Below, in pieces: positions 1 to 8,206 of a DNA stretch of 41,346 nt; the stretch's first letter is position 1, and every line of letters begins with the position of its first letter. This DNA comes from Lachnospiraceae bacterium. Its GTDB lineage: Bacteria; Bacillota; Clostridia; Lachnospirales; Lachnospiraceae. A program made the translations under genes and the position numbers. A model generated the notes under the pieces. That model was not told where the DNA came from and searched no databases. It saw only the letters and a list, made by a program, of their open reading frames with translations. The stretch lies in assembly GCA_910575555.1 (NCBI GenBank), contig CAJTFX010000038.1:1-41346 (forward strand). The letters are read 5' to 3'.

Positions 1-58
1 GCAAAGTTTTTTGCCGGAACGTTAATTTACATCTGCATTTATTTTAACACAAAACTCT

Positions 59-90
59 ACTAAAATCTACTGTTTATCAGTATTTTTAGT
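59..90. promoter_or_regulatory. Imperfect inverted repeat, candidate ROK operator
   Basis: Left arm ACTAAAATCTACTG (59-72) faces right arm CAGTATTTTTAGT (78-90) across a 5-nt centre. The string CTACTAAAA (57-65) recurs at 1388-1396, just upstream of the dehydrogenase promoter. ROK repressors often control their own gene and the adjacent sugar genes through such palindromes. The operator role is inferred from position and the shared string only. Confidence 0.4.
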
Positions 91-154
91 TAATGAGCAG
101 ACACTAATTACAGCGAAACAAAAAAATCGTGGAAAACCTGTGCTTTTTGTGGTA

Positions 155-163
155 TGTTATACT
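155..163 (+). promoter_or_regulatory. Extended -10 promoter of the ROK gene
   Basis: TG at 155-156, one base, then TATACT at 158-163 forms an extended -10 element about 30 nt before the gene start. No good -35 is visible, as is usual for extended -10 promoters. Confidence 0.45.
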
Positions 164-197
164 TAGATAAACACTTTTAGAAAGTATGGGAGCCAAA

Positions 198-1316
198 ATG
201 GATAAAAAGAAAAATACAAACAGGGAAGTAAAGAAGAAGAACAGAAACGAGGTTTTTCGCTACATATGCAAAACAGGGATGGCATCTAATCCTGACATAT
301 CTTATGAACTGAAATTAAGCCTTCCAACGGTGACGCAAATCACCAAAGAATTGATTGAGCGGGAGCTTATAGAAGAAAAGGGGGAGATGGAATCTACAGG
401 GGGAAGGCGGGCGAAAGCCCTGGCTGTTTCTGAGAACGCCGGAAAAGCGGCAGGACTGGACATTACAAAAAATCATATCAGTATGGTTCTGACAGAACTG
501 ACGGGCAGGATTTTAAAATACCAACGGATAGTTCTGCCCTATGCCCCGGGAGATGATTATTATAAGGAGGTCTGCGGGAAACTGGAAGATTTTTTGAAGG
601 AGGGCGGATGCGGCAGGGAGAGCATATTGGGAATTGGAATATCATTTCCGGGAATTATGGATCTGGAGCAGGAAGTGGTTGCGGATTCCCATGTACTTGG
701 AGTGAGATCTCTGCCATTTTCCGCTGTCAGCCGCTTTTTCCCTTATCCCTGCCATTTCTTAAATGATGCAAATGCGGGGGCGTATGCGGAAGGAATTCAG
801 TCTGAAAGCATGGAGCGTTTTTTTTATCTGTCCCTGAGCAATACGGTAGGGGGCGCTGTCTACAGCAGCGGAAAACTGGAGCATGGGCGGAATTTCCGCT
901 GCGGGGAAGCGGGCCATATGACAGTTGTCCCGGATGGGAAAGCCTGCTACTGCGGTAAATATGGATGCCTGGATGCCTACTGCTCCGCAAAATGCCTGAC
1001 CGACGGAAGAGTGGAGGATTTTTTTGAACGCTTGAGGAATGGGGAACCGGAAGCGGCCGCCCTCTGGGAAAATTATACGTCTTATCTGGCCATAGCAGTG
1101 AATAATATTCACATGGTGTTAGATTGTGATATTGTTTTGGGAGGTTATGTAGGAAGCTGCATGGAGGAATTTGTTTGTGATATCCGGGATAAGGTATCAG
1201 AAAGGAACACATTTGCAGAGGACAGTTCTTTTATCAGAACCTGCAGCCATAAGATTGGAGCGGCGGCGCTGGGGGCTTCGCTGAAAGTGATAGAGCTGTT
1301 TATGGAACAGGTATAA
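198..1316 (+). CDS. ROK-family transcriptional regulator
   Basis: Likely sugar-responsive repressor of the polyol genes that follow. The N-terminal part (about residues 15-65) reads as a winged helix-turn-helix (SNPDISYELKLSLPTVTQI), as in XylR/NagC-type ROK repressors. The rest is the ROK sugar-kinase fold, with the LNDANAGAYAE segment and the zinc-binding ROK signature CYCGKYGCLDAYC preceded by GHMTV. The start at 198 is preferred over the upstream ATG at 186 because GGGAG (188-192) sits 5 nt before it; this gives 372 residues, a normal length for the family. It is followed by its own terminator, and the dehydrogenase has a separate promoter. The family call is firm; the effector (xylose, xylitol, sorbitol or other) cannot be read from sequence. 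Confidence 0.9.
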   Translation: MDKKKNTNREVKKKNRNEVFRYICKTGMASNPDISYELKLSLPTVTQITKELIERELIEEKGEMESTGGRRAKALAVSENAGKAAGLDITKNHISMVLTELTGRILKYQRIVLPYAPGDDYYKEVCGKLEDFLKEGGCGRESILGIGISFPGIMDLEQEVVADSHVLGVRSLPFSAVSRFFPYPCHFLNDANAGAYAEGIQSESMERFFYLSLSNTVGGAVYSSGKLEHGRNFRCGEAGHMTVVPDGKACYCGKYGCLDAYCSAKCLTDGRVEDFFERLRNGEPEAAALWENYTSYLAIAVNNIHMVLDCDIVLGGYVGSCMEEFVCDIRDKVSERNTFAEDSSFIRTCSHKIGAAALGASLKVIELFMEQV

Positions 1317-1338
1317 AGATTCATTAAAATGAAAGTTT

Positions 1339-1367
1339 GAGATTTCAGAGATGGAATCTCTTTTTTT
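1339..1367 (+). terminator. Rho-independent terminator after the ROK gene
   Basis: Stem GAGATTTC (1339-1346) pairs with GGAATCTC (1353-1360) with one G-U pair and a 6-nt loop, followed by seven T (1361-1367). Confidence 0.75.
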
Positions 1368-1452
1368 GTTTAAAAATATGTGAATTTCTACTAAAAATGG
1401 AATGCATAATTTGGTCGATTTGACGAAAAAATATAAGATTTTGAATTTAATA

Positions 1453-1481
1453 TTGACAAAAATCACTTACTGGAATAAAAT
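1453..1481 (+). promoter_or_regulatory. Consensus sigma-A promoter of the dehydrogenase gene
   Basis: TTGACA (1453-1458), a 17-nt spacer and TAAAAT (1476-1481): perfect -35, near-perfect -10 and optimal spacing. The CTACTAAAA string at 1388-1396, also found before the ROK gene, lies about 57 nt upstream of the -35. The 5' leader to the start codon is AT-rich and about 60 nt long. Confidence 0.8.
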
Positions 1482-1549
1482 CATACACATAATAAAACTA
1501 TTTAATAAAGTATTAAATAAACAATAAAAGAAAGAGGAGGAAATTAAAA

Positions 1550-2599
1550 ATGGAAGGTAGAATGAAAACGGCTGTTATGTTGGGAATCGGTAAAATGGGG
1601 TTTGAAGAGAGGGCGATTCCAGAGCCTAAGGACGACGAGGTTCTTGTAAAATTAGAATATGTGGGTATCTGCGGCAGCGACCTGCATTACTATGAGACAG
1701 GGGCAATCGGGGATTATGTGGTAAAGCCGCCCTTTGTACTGGGACATGAGCTCGGCGGCACGGTGGTGGAAGTGGGGAAAAATGTCAGTCATTTAAAGGT
1801 CGGCGACCGGGTTGCATTGGAGCCTGGAAAAACCTGCGGACACTGTGAGTTCTGCAAAACAGGAAATTACAACCTTTGCCCGGACGTGGTATTTTTTGCA
1901 ACGCCTCCGGTGGACGGGGTTTTCCAGGAATATGTGGCCCATGAAGCGGAGCTTTGTTTTAAACTGCCGGATAACGTAAGTACATTGGAAGGAGCTTTGA
2001 TCGAACCCCTGGCAGTGGGCTTTCATGCGGCTATGCAGGGCGGCGCAAGGGCAGGCCAGACAGCGGTAGTCATGGGCGCAGGCTGCATCGGCCTTGTAAC
2101 GATGATGGCATTAAAAGCAATGGGAGTCTCCAGGGTATATGTGGTGGATATTATGGAAAAACGGCTGCAGAAAGCTTTGGAACTGGGAGCGGACGGAGTC
2201 ATCAATGGAAGCCGGGCAGATGCAGTGGAAGAGGTAAGGAAGCTGACGGACGGCAGAGGATGTGATCTTGCTGTGGAAACAGCAGGCACCCAGGCAACCA
2301 CCGTTCAGACCATCCATATGACGAAAAAGGGTGCAGTGATTGTTCTGGTCGGATACAGCAAGAGCGGGGAAATGACGCTTCCCATGAGCCTTGCGCTGGA
2401 TAAGGAGCTGACCTTTAAGACTGTGTTCCGTTACCGCCATATCTATCCGATGGCCATTGATGCAGTTGCAGCAGGCAAGGTGAATCTGAAAGGCATTGTG
2501 ACAGATGTGTTTGGACTGGATGAGGCGCAGAAAGCCATGGATTACAGTGTAAACAATAAGGCGGATATTGTAAAAGCTGTGATCCGCATTGCAGAGTAA
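1550..2599 (+). CDS. Zinc-dependent polyol dehydrogenase (sorbitol/xylitol DH type)
   Basis: Medium-chain dehydrogenase/reductase of 349 residues, expected to oxidise a polyol to a ketose with NAD. Visible residues: catalytic zinc ligands C41 (GICGSD), H66-E67 (GHE) and probably E152 (IEPLAVGFHA); structural zinc cysteines C96, C99, C102 and C110; Rossmann glycine motif GAGCIG near residue 175. This is the full sorbitol dehydrogenase/xylitol dehydrogenase layout. AGGAGG (1535-1540) lies 9 nt before the ATG at 1550; an ATG at 1562 in the same frame is an alternative. It has its own strong promoter and is followed by a sugar symporter, so a transport-plus-oxidation unit under the ROK protein is likely. 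The exact polyol is not determinable. Confidence 0.88.
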   Translation: MEGRMKTAVMLGIGKMGFEERAIPEPKDDEVLVKLEYVGICGSDLHYYETGAIGDYVVKPPFVLGHELGGTVVEVGKNVSHLKVGDRVALEPGKTCGHCEFCKTGNYNLCPDVVFFATPPVDGVFQEYVAHEAELCFKLPDNVSTLEGALIEPLAVGFHAAMQGGARAGQTAVVMGAGCIGLVTMMALKAMGVSRVYVVDIMEKRLQKALELGADGVINGSRADAVEEVRKLTDGRGCDLAVETAGTQATTVQTIHMTKKGAVIVLVGYSKSGEMTLPMSLALDKELTFKTVFRYRHIYPMAIDAVAAGKVNLKGIVTDVFGLDEAQKAMDYSVNNKADIVKAVIRIAE

Positions 2600-2620
2600 C
2601 CAGGCCGTAGAACCAGATAT

Positions 2621-2669
2621 TACGCCTCTGAAAATCACAGGGAATGAAAAATTCTTTTTCGGAGGCGTA
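2621..2669 (+). repeat. Hairpin between dehydrogenase and symporter genes
   Basis: TACGCCTCTGAAAA (2621-2634) pairs with TTTTCGGAGGCGTA (2656-2669), 13 Watson-Crick pairs plus one G-U, with a 21-nt loop. No T run follows, so it is not a standard terminator. It may slow transcription, mark an RNA processing site or stabilise one half of the mRNA. Confidence 0.6.
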
Positions 2670-2706
2670 TATATTTGGGAATGGAGTATTTAGAAGGAGG
2701 ATGGCA

Positions 2707-4083
2707 ATGGAACAGAAAAATACAGATATAAAAGTGCCGCTGATCAGCAAAATTGCTTACGGCATGGGCGATGTGGGGTGTAATTTCAGTTGGATGTTTG
2801 TGGGAAATTTCCTGATGATTTTTTATACGGATGTTTTTGGAATTGGAATGGGTGCAGTGGCGGGACTGATGCTGTTTTCCAGGTTTTGGGACGCCATCAA
2901 CGATCCGGTCATCGGAGGGCTGAGTGACAAAACCCATACCAGATGGGGAAGATACCGTCCCTGGCTGCTGGTTGCTGCGCCCCTTACAGCCATTGTATTG
3001 ATGCTGACATTCTGGGCCCATCCGGACTGGCCGTCTACGGTAAAGATTGTTTATATGGCAATTACTTACTGTATTCTGGTGCTGGGTTATACCTGCGTGA
3101 ATATTCCCTATGGGACGCTGTGCGGCGCCATGACACAGAATATAGAAGAGCGGGCCAAAATCAATACGTTTCGTTCCGTCAGCGCAATGATCGCCATCGG
3201 CATTATCAACATTATCACGGTTCCTCTGATTGCGGCCCTTGGCAGCGGAAATGATAAACGGGGATATCTTTTGGTGGCGGCTATTTACGGATGCATCTTT
3301 GCGGCCTGCCATATTTTCTGCTTTGCCAAAACGAAGGAAGTCGTGGAGGTGCCTGAAAAGGAAAAAATATCTTTAAAAGTGCAGCTTTCGGCTGTGGCAA
3401 AAAACAAACCCTATATGATTGCGGTGGCAGGGCAGTTTTTGTTTGGAGTTACGCTTTACGGAAGGAATGCAGACGCCCTTTATTATTTTACTTATGTGGA
3501 AGGAAACCAGGCGTTGTTCAGTACATATTCCCTTTGCATCATTATCCCCTCGATTATTGGAGCGGCCTGTTTTCCGGTAGTATTCCGGCTGACAAACAAT
3601 AAGGGACGTTCGGCCTCTATCTTTGCATTGCTTACCGGAATCAGCATGTTCAGTATGTACTTTTTTACGGTGGGTAAGACACCGGTGCAGTTTTATCTGT
3701 TTTCGTGTCTGTCGCAGTTTTTCTTTTCAGGGTTTAACACGGCTATTTATGCCATTGTACCGGATTGTGTGGAATATGGAGAATGGAAAACAGGGCTTCG
3801 CAACGACGGTTTCCAGTATGCGTTTATTTCACTGGGAAATAAGATAGGAATGGCGATCGGGACTTCCGTTCTGGCGGGAGTTTTGGGCAGCATGGGATAT
3901 GCGGCGAACCAACAGCAGAACCCGGCTGTACTGACTGTGATGAAACATTCTTTTACTACCGTTCCGGGTCTTTTATGGATTATTACAGCGTTAGTGCTGT
4001 ATTTCTACCGTCTGAACAAAAAGACTTACCATACAATCGTGCAGGAAATACAGATAAGGAAAAAAAGCGGGAATCAGGGATAA
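2707..4083 (+). CDS. GPH-family sugar:cation symporter (MelB/XylP type)
   Basis: Membrane transporter of 458 residues with about 12 hydrophobic segments. Near the N-terminus it carries the glycoside-pentoside-hexuronide family signature, including FWDAINDP followed by GGLSDKTHTRWGRYRPW, where the acidic residues normally bind the coupling cation. The start at 2707 is chosen because AGGAGG (2695-2700) is 6 nt upstream; ATG 2701 abuts the ribosome site and ATG 2644 lies inside the preceding hairpin. Probably co-transcribed with the dehydrogenase, so its substrate is likely a polyol, pentose or glycoside oxidised or processed by that enzyme; this is inference from context. Confidence 0.88.
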   Translation: MEQKNTDIKVPLISKIAYGMGDVGCNFSWMFVGNFLMIFYTDVFGIGMGAVAGLMLFSRFWDAINDPVIGGLSDKTHTRWGRYRPWLLVAAPLTAIVLMLTFWAHPDWPSTVKIVYMAITYCILVLGYTCVNIPYGTLCGAMTQNIEERAKINTFRSVSAMIAIGIINIITVPLIAALGSGNDKRGYLLVAAIYGCIFAACHIFCFAKTKEVVEVPEKEKISLKVQLSAVAKNKPYMIAVAGQFLFGVTLYGRNADALYYFTYVEGNQALFSTYSLCIIIPSIIGAACFPVVFRLTNNKGRSASIFALLTGISMFSMYFFTVGKTPVQFYLFSCLSQFFFSGFNTAIYAIVPDCVEYGEWKTGLRNDGFQYAFISLGNKIGMAIGTSVLAGVLGSMGYAANQQQNPAVLTVMKHSFTTVPGLLWIITALVLYFYRLNKKTYHTIVQEIQIRKKSGNQG

Positions 4084-4155
4084 ACGGGTCGGTGCAGGAG
4101 TTCTTTTCTGTCTGTTTTGAATATCGAAAATATTTTCAAAGAAAAGCGGAAAATC

Positions 4156-4187
4156 TTTAGCCTTTCTTAATTGTATAATGCTATAAT
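4156..4187 (+). promoter_or_regulatory. Promoter P1 with 11-bp direct repeats (regulator/kinase pair 1)
   Basis: TTTAGCC (4156-4162), 4 nt, TTAATTG (4167-4173), 8 nt, TATAAT (4182-4187). The half-sites occupy the -35 region, where no TTGACA-like hexamer is present. The same 7-4-7-8-6 geometry recurs at 6135, 8143 and 11397. OmpR/PhoB-family activators bind 7-nt direct repeats with an 11-bp period that replace the -35. A second TATAAT lies at 4174-4179. Confidence 0.65.
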
Positions 4188-4213
4188 GGAAAAAACAGAC
4201 GGAGGGAACATCA

Positions 4214-4888
4214 ATGAGAATTTTGATTGCGGAAGACGACGCAAGATTGCTGAAATCTCTGCTGCATATTTTTGAAATAAATAAATTCACTGCCGATGGT
4301 GTATCTACGGGAACGGATGCATTGGAATATGCATTATCTGGAGAGTATGACGGATTAGTCCTGGATATTATGATGCCGGAAATGGACGGTATTATGGTAT
4401 TGAAAAAACTTCGGGAGAAAAATATTACCACACCGGCTCTGTTTTTGACTGCAAGGACAGAAGTTTCCCAACGGGTAGAAGGACTGAATGCAGGCGCAGA
4501 CGATTATTTACCCAAACCCTTTGCCACGTCAGAGCTGTTGGCAAGGGTGCGGGCAATGCTGCGGCGGAAGGAACATTATATGCCGGACCTTCTAACCTTT
4601 CATCACACAATACTTAACCGGTCGACATATGAAATTATTTTTCAGGAGACGGCCCGGTCGCTGAGCGCCAAGGAATTTCAAATCATGGAGATGCTGATGC
4701 AGAAGCCGGGGATGATTATCTCCCCAGAACAGTTTTTGATCCATATATGGGGATGGGAGGCTAATGTGGAAATCAGTTCCGTCTGGGTGCATATTTCAAA
4801 TCTCAGAAAGAAATTAGATATAATTGGAGCGCCGATCCATATTCGCTCTGTGCGGGGGGCCGGATATATTCTGGAGGCGGAATCATGA
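4214..4888 (+). CDS. OmpR-family response regulator (pair 1)
   Basis: Cytoplasmic DNA-binding regulator of 224 residues. The receiver domain (1-120) has the acidic pocket E7-D8-D9, phospho-acceptor D51 in LDIMMPEMDG, and K in PKPF. The C-terminal half (about 130-222) is a winged helix ending in HIRSVRGAGYILE, the typical OmpR/PhoB recognition and wing region. It overlaps the following kinase gene by 4 nt (ATGA), so the two are translationally coupled. It is closely similar to the regulator at 6186-6860, suggesting duplication of the whole pair. Promoter P1 carries direct repeats expected for an OmpR-type regulator, consistent with auto- or cross-control. Confidence 0.93.
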   Translation: MRILIAEDDARLLKSLLHIFEINKFTADGVSTGTDALEYALSGEYDGLVLDIMMPEMDGIMVLKKLREKNITTPALFLTARTEVSQRVEGLNAGADDYLPKPFATSELLARVRAMLRRKEHYMPDLLTFHHTILNRSTYEIIFQETARSLSAKEFQIMEMLMQKPGMIISPEQFLIHIWGWEANVEISSVWVHISNLRKKLDIIGAPIHIRSVRGAGYILEAES

Positions 4889-6111
4889 TTTATCATTTGC
4901 AGAAGAAAGTGATCCGCATTTGCGGAATTTCCGTGTTTCTTGTATTTTCTGCGATCTTTGCACTGATTTTCAGTATCGGCAAAAATCAGCTAAATCAGGC
5001 GATGGATGCGCTGACAGACCGCATTTCAGAAAATAACGGTATTTTTCCGGAATTTGAAGGGGACGGGCCCTTTCCGAAAATGGGAAAAATGCCGGATTTT
5101 ATGACGGAAGAAACACCCTTTGCCACTCGTTTTTTTACCGTTTGCTTTGATGAAAAGGGAAATATTGCAAAGGCCGACATCGAATTCGTATCTTCGGTGA
5201 CAGAAACACTTGCCGGAGAGTATGGCGCAGAGGCATACAGAAGAGGGAAAGAGCGGGGATGGATGGAGAATTACCGCTATAAGATGTATGAGGGAGAGTT
5301 GGGAAAAACGGTTGTATTTGTGGACGGCAGTATGAGCCGTTTCATGTTTCAGAGGGTGCTTCTGGCAGCAGGAATTGTTCTTGTGGTCAGTATGGTGATA
5401 ATATGGCTGGCTGCGGTGGTGTTTTCCAGGCGGGCGGTAAAGCCAATGGCAGAAAGCTTTGAGAAACAGAAACAGTTTATCACAGACGCCAATCATGAGC
5501 TGAAAACGCCGCTGACGCTGATTCTTACAAATCTGGATATTCTGGAAGCAGAAGTGGGCAAAAATGAATGGCTGTCGGATATCCGGAGCGAGGGAGAGAG
5601 AATGAACGCTCTTGTAAACCAGCTGGTACTGTTGGCAAGAATGGATGAAGACCGGTCAAATCTGGATTGCCGGATGTTTTCTCTGAGCGATATGGTAAAG
5701 GAAGCGGTTTCAGAATTTCAGATGATGGCGGAATACAGGGGCAAACAGCTTACGGCCCGGATTGCGCCGGGAATTCGGTACCGGGGAGATGAAACGTCCA
5801 TTCACAGAGTCATTTGGATTCTTTTGGATAATGCGGTGAAATACTGCGACAAGGCCGGAAGGATTCATGTGGTTTTAGAGGAGAGAAAACATCCGGTTCT
5901 TTATGTTGAAAACACATACGCAAATGTGGAGAATATCAGATTGGAGAGATTATTTGACCGGTTTTACCGGGAGGACAAGGCAAGAACCTCCCCCGGAGGG
6001 TTCGGCATAGGGCTGGCGATTGCGAAAGCCATTGTGAAAAGCCACAGAGGAGAAATCAGCGCATATAATAAAGGGGGAAATAATATTGGATTTAAAACAG
6101 TTTTAAAATAG
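4885..6111 (+). CDS. Membrane sensor histidine kinase (pair 1)
   Basis: Kinase of 408 residues, partner of the upstream regulator. Order: TM1 (about 11-31), a short extracellular domain (about 32-155) rich in F, P, G and M near FPKMGKMPDFM, TM2 (about 156-180), then HisKA with H204 in DANHELKTPL, and the HATPase domain with N-box LLDNAVKYC and G-box GGFGIGLAIAK. There is no recognisable PAS domain and HAMP is very short. The sensor domain is small, as in envelope-stress or peptide sensors. No terminator follows; the next pair starts 74 nt downstream with its own promoter. Confidence 0.93.
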   Translation: MIYHLQKKVIRICGISVFLVFSAIFALIFSIGKNQLNQAMDALTDRISENNGIFPEFEGDGPFPKMGKMPDFMTEETPFATRFFTVCFDEKGNIAKADIEFVSSVTETLAGEYGAEAYRRGKERGWMENYRYKMYEGELGKTVVFVDGSMSRFMFQRVLLAAGIVLVVSMVIIWLAAVVFSRRAVKPMAESFEKQKQFITDANHELKTPLTLILTNLDILEAEVGKNEWLSDIRSEGERMNALVNQLVLLARMDEDRSNLDCRMFSLSDMVKEAVSEFQMMAEYRGKQLTARIAPGIRYRGDETSIHRVIWILLDNAVKYCDKAGRIHVVLEERKHPVLYVENTYANVENIRLERLFDRFYREDKARTSPGGFGIGLAIAKAIVKSHRGEISAYNKGGNNIGFKTVLK

Positions 6112-6134
6112 AAATTGTTGTCTAAGCCCCTTTT

Positions 6135-6166
6135 TTAAGTTTTAACTAAGTTATAGGCAATACTAT
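6135..6166 (+). promoter_or_regulatory. Promoter P2 with 11-bp direct repeats (regulator/kinase pair 2)
   Basis: TTAAGTT (6135-6141), 4 nt, CTAAGTT (6146-6152), 8 nt, TACTAT (6161-6166). Six of seven bases agree between the half-sites. A better-scoring TATAAT lies 5 nt further down (6166-6171), so the exact -10 is uncertain; the first choice keeps the spacing seen at the other three promoters. A further CTAAGCC lies at 6122-6128, out of phase. Confidence 0.6.
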
Positions 6167-6185
6167 ATAATTGAGGTGATGTCTA

Positions 6186-6860
6186 ATGAAGCTATTATAT
6201 GCGGAAGATGAAATCAGTATGTCGGAAGCAGTAGTTGATGTACTGACATATCATAAATATAATGTTGATGCGGTGTACGATGGCGCGGATGCTTTAGCCT
6301 ATGCTGAGGCCGAGCAGTACGACGGTATGATTCTTGATATAATGATGCCGGAATTGAGCGGACTTGAAGTGCTTGAACAGCTGCGAAAAAAAGGAAATAA
6401 TACGCCGATTCTTTTGCTTACGGCAAAGGTGGAAATTGAGGACAGAATCCAGGGATTGGATATGGGGGCGGACGATTATCTGCCAAAGCCTTTTGCCATG
6501 GGGGAACTGCTTGCCCGTGTTCGTGCAATGCTTCGGCGTAAAGAAAACTTCAGGCCCGATATTTTGAAGGTCGGTAATCTCACCTTAAATATGCAAAGCT
6601 ACGAATTAAGCTGTAACGGTCAGTCTTTTGTGCTGCCTAAATTAGAATACCAACTTATGGAGCTTTTAATGCTGAATAAGGGGATTTATCTTTCCACTGA
6701 AGATTTGCTCACAAAAGTATGGGGATATGAGACCAATGCGGAACTGGGAACGGTTTGGGTATATATTTCCTATCTTCGCAAACGGCTGACAGCTCTTTCT
6801 GCTAATGTTGCGATACGGGTAAAACGAAATGTGGGATATACTTTGGAGATAGAGGGATGA
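6186..6860 (+). CDS. OmpR-family response regulator (pair 2)
   Basis: A 224-residue paralogue of the regulator at 4214. Receiver pocket E7-D8-E9, phospho-acceptor D51 in LDIMMPELSG, K in PKPF; the winged helix ends in AIRVKRNVGYTLE. Compared with pair 1 the receiver is highly conserved while the DNA-recognition end differs more (KRNVGYT against RGAGYI), so the two may share sites but with different preference. It overlaps the kinase by 4 nt. The ATG at 6186 follows TTGAGGTGATG, a reasonable ribosome site. Confidence 0.93.
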   Translation: MKLLYAEDEISMSEAVVDVLTYHKYNVDAVYDGADALAYAEAEQYDGMILDIMMPELSGLEVLEQLRKKGNNTPILLLTAKVEIEDRIQGLDMGADDYLPKPFAMGELLARVRAMLRRKENFRPDILKVGNLTLNMQSYELSCNGQSFVLPKLEYQLMELLMLNKGIYLSTEDLLTKVWGYETNAELGTVWVYISYLRKRLTALSANVAIRVKRNVGYTLEIEG

Positions 6861-8098
6861 TGAAGGCGCTTCAGAAGAAATTTGTATTTACCGCTATGAT
6901 TGCTGTTTCTATACTGCTGTTTATTTTACTTGGTATAATTAATATTGTAAACATTGCAATGGTTAGAACTGAAACGGATAAAACTTTGACTATGATTTCT
7001 GAAGCAGACGGCAATTTTGACCACATTCAGCCTCCGCCGAATTCTGCGCCGCCGTTTGATTTTCGAATAAAACCTAAAGATGAAAGAGATAAATTTTTAT
7101 CTTCCAATTTTTTTATTGTCAGGTTAAATGGAAACGGACAGATTGTTTTTACCGATGTGAGCCGTACTTCTTTAGTTGATGAAGCGAGCGCAGAAGAACT
7201 TGCTTTAAGAGTTCTTGATGAAGGGACAAGTGTGGGAAAGGCGGGCAAATACCGATATCAAATCAGTAATTCCCATACGGGTAATGAAACAGTCATCGTT
7301 TTTCTTGACACTTCTGAAGAAATACTTTCCTATGTAAGAGTTCTGTTTCTTTCAGGCGGAATTGGGATCTCTTGCTGGATTCTTATGTTGTTTATGGTGA
7401 TGTTTCTTTCCAAAAAAGCTATTTTTCCGATTGTAGAGAACATGGAAAGGCAAAAACAATTTGTTACAAATGCAGGTCATGAAATTAAAACTCCCCTGGC
7501 TGTTATTCTTGCGAATACGGAAGCTATGGAGCTTTATAACGGCGAAAACAAATGGAGTAAGAATATCAGGGAACAAACGGTGAGATTAAACGGTTTAATG
7601 AAAAATCTGCTGCTTCTTGCAAAGATGGATGAAAGCGCTGCAGAAATTATTAAAACAGAAATTTCATTCAGTGAATTAGTCAGCGAAAATGTACGGGTTT
7701 TTGCAGAACCGCTTAATCTTCGCAGCATAACCTTACAGACTGAAATTCAACCAAATGTGATAATTAAAGCAAATAAGGAACAAATTTCACAATTAATCTC
7801 TATTTTGCTTGATAATGCTTCAAAATATACAAATAACAGGGGAACGGTAATTGTTAGGCTGCAAAAGAGCGATAAGCGTATCAAATTGCTGATAAAAAAC
7901 AGCTGCGAAAAGTTACTTGATACGCCGCCTGATAAATTGTTTGACCGTTTCTATCGGGACGATAAGGCTCGTACACAGAAAACAGGCGGTTACGGTATTG
8001 GATTATCAGTGGCAAGGTCTATTGTCCTGGCAAACAAAGGCAGTATTACCGCCGAGTATGAAAATCCGAATTTTGTCTCTTTTACGGTTACGCTGTAA
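6857..8098 (+). CDS. Membrane sensor histidine kinase (pair 2)
   Basis: Kinase of 413 residues with the same plan as pair 1: TM1 (about 10-33), short extracellular domain (about 35-160) with a proline stretch QPPPNSAPPF near residues 58-67, TM2 (about 161-184), HisKA with H208 in NAGHEIKTPL, HATPase with LLDNASKYT and GGYGIGLSVAR. Starts with ATGATG overlapping the regulator stop. Ends in a strong terminator, so the pair is a closed two-gene unit upstream of the VTC operon. The signal sensed cannot be inferred. Confidence 0.93.
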   Translation: MMKALQKKFVFTAMIAVSILLFILLGIINIVNIAMVRTETDKTLTMISEADGNFDHIQPPPNSAPPFDFRIKPKDERDKFLSSNFFIVRLNGNGQIVFTDVSRTSLVDEASAEELALRVLDEGTSVGKAGKYRYQISNSHTGNETVIVFLDTSEEILSYVRVLFLSGGIGISCWILMLFMVMFLSKKAIFPIVENMERQKQFVTNAGHEIKTPLAVILANTEAMELYNGENKWSKNIREQTVRLNGLMKNLLLLAKMDESAAEIIKTEISFSELVSENVRVFAEPLNLRSITLQTEIQPNVIIKANKEQISQLISILLDNASKYTNNRGTVIVRLQKSDKRIKLLIKNSCEKLLDTPPDKLFDRFYRDDKARTQKTGGYGIGLSVARSIVLANKGSITAEYENPNFVSFTVTL

Positions 8099-8107
8099 TT
8101 ATCTTTT

Positions 8108-8142
8108 AAAAGACTTTACGATTTTTTCGTGAAGTCTTTTTT
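8108..8142 (+). terminator. Rho-independent terminator after kinase 2
   Basis: AAAAGACTTTACGA (8108-8121) pairs with TCGTGAAGTCTTTT (8127-8140) with one G-U pair and a 5-T loop, ending in six T. It directly abuts the first half-site of promoter P3 at 8143. Confidence 0.85.
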
Positions 8143-8174
8143 CTAAGCCAAAACTAAGGCAGTTTTTTTATAAT
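8143..8174 (+). promoter_or_regulatory. Promoter P3 with 11-bp direct repeats (VTC operon)
   Basis: CTAAGCC (8143-8149), 4 nt, CTAAGGC (8154-8160), 8 nt, TATAAT (8169-8174). This is the best-matching pair of half-sites (6 of 7 identical) and a perfect -10, with no -35 hexamer. Spacing equals P1 and P4 exactly. Confidence 0.72.
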
Positions 8175-8206
8175 ATGCTCACAAAGTGAAGAAAGGGGGT
8201 GAAACA

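Noticed and set aside
727-3312. Long minus-strand open frames opposite the ROK, dehydrogenase and symporter genes
   Set aside because: They lie wholly opposite genes with clear family motifs, lack ribosome sites and have no recognisable domain.
4095-4150. Hairpin TTTTGAATAT / ATATTTTCAAA after the symporter as terminator
   Set aside because: Arms have unequal length with a bulge and no T run follows; too weak to call.
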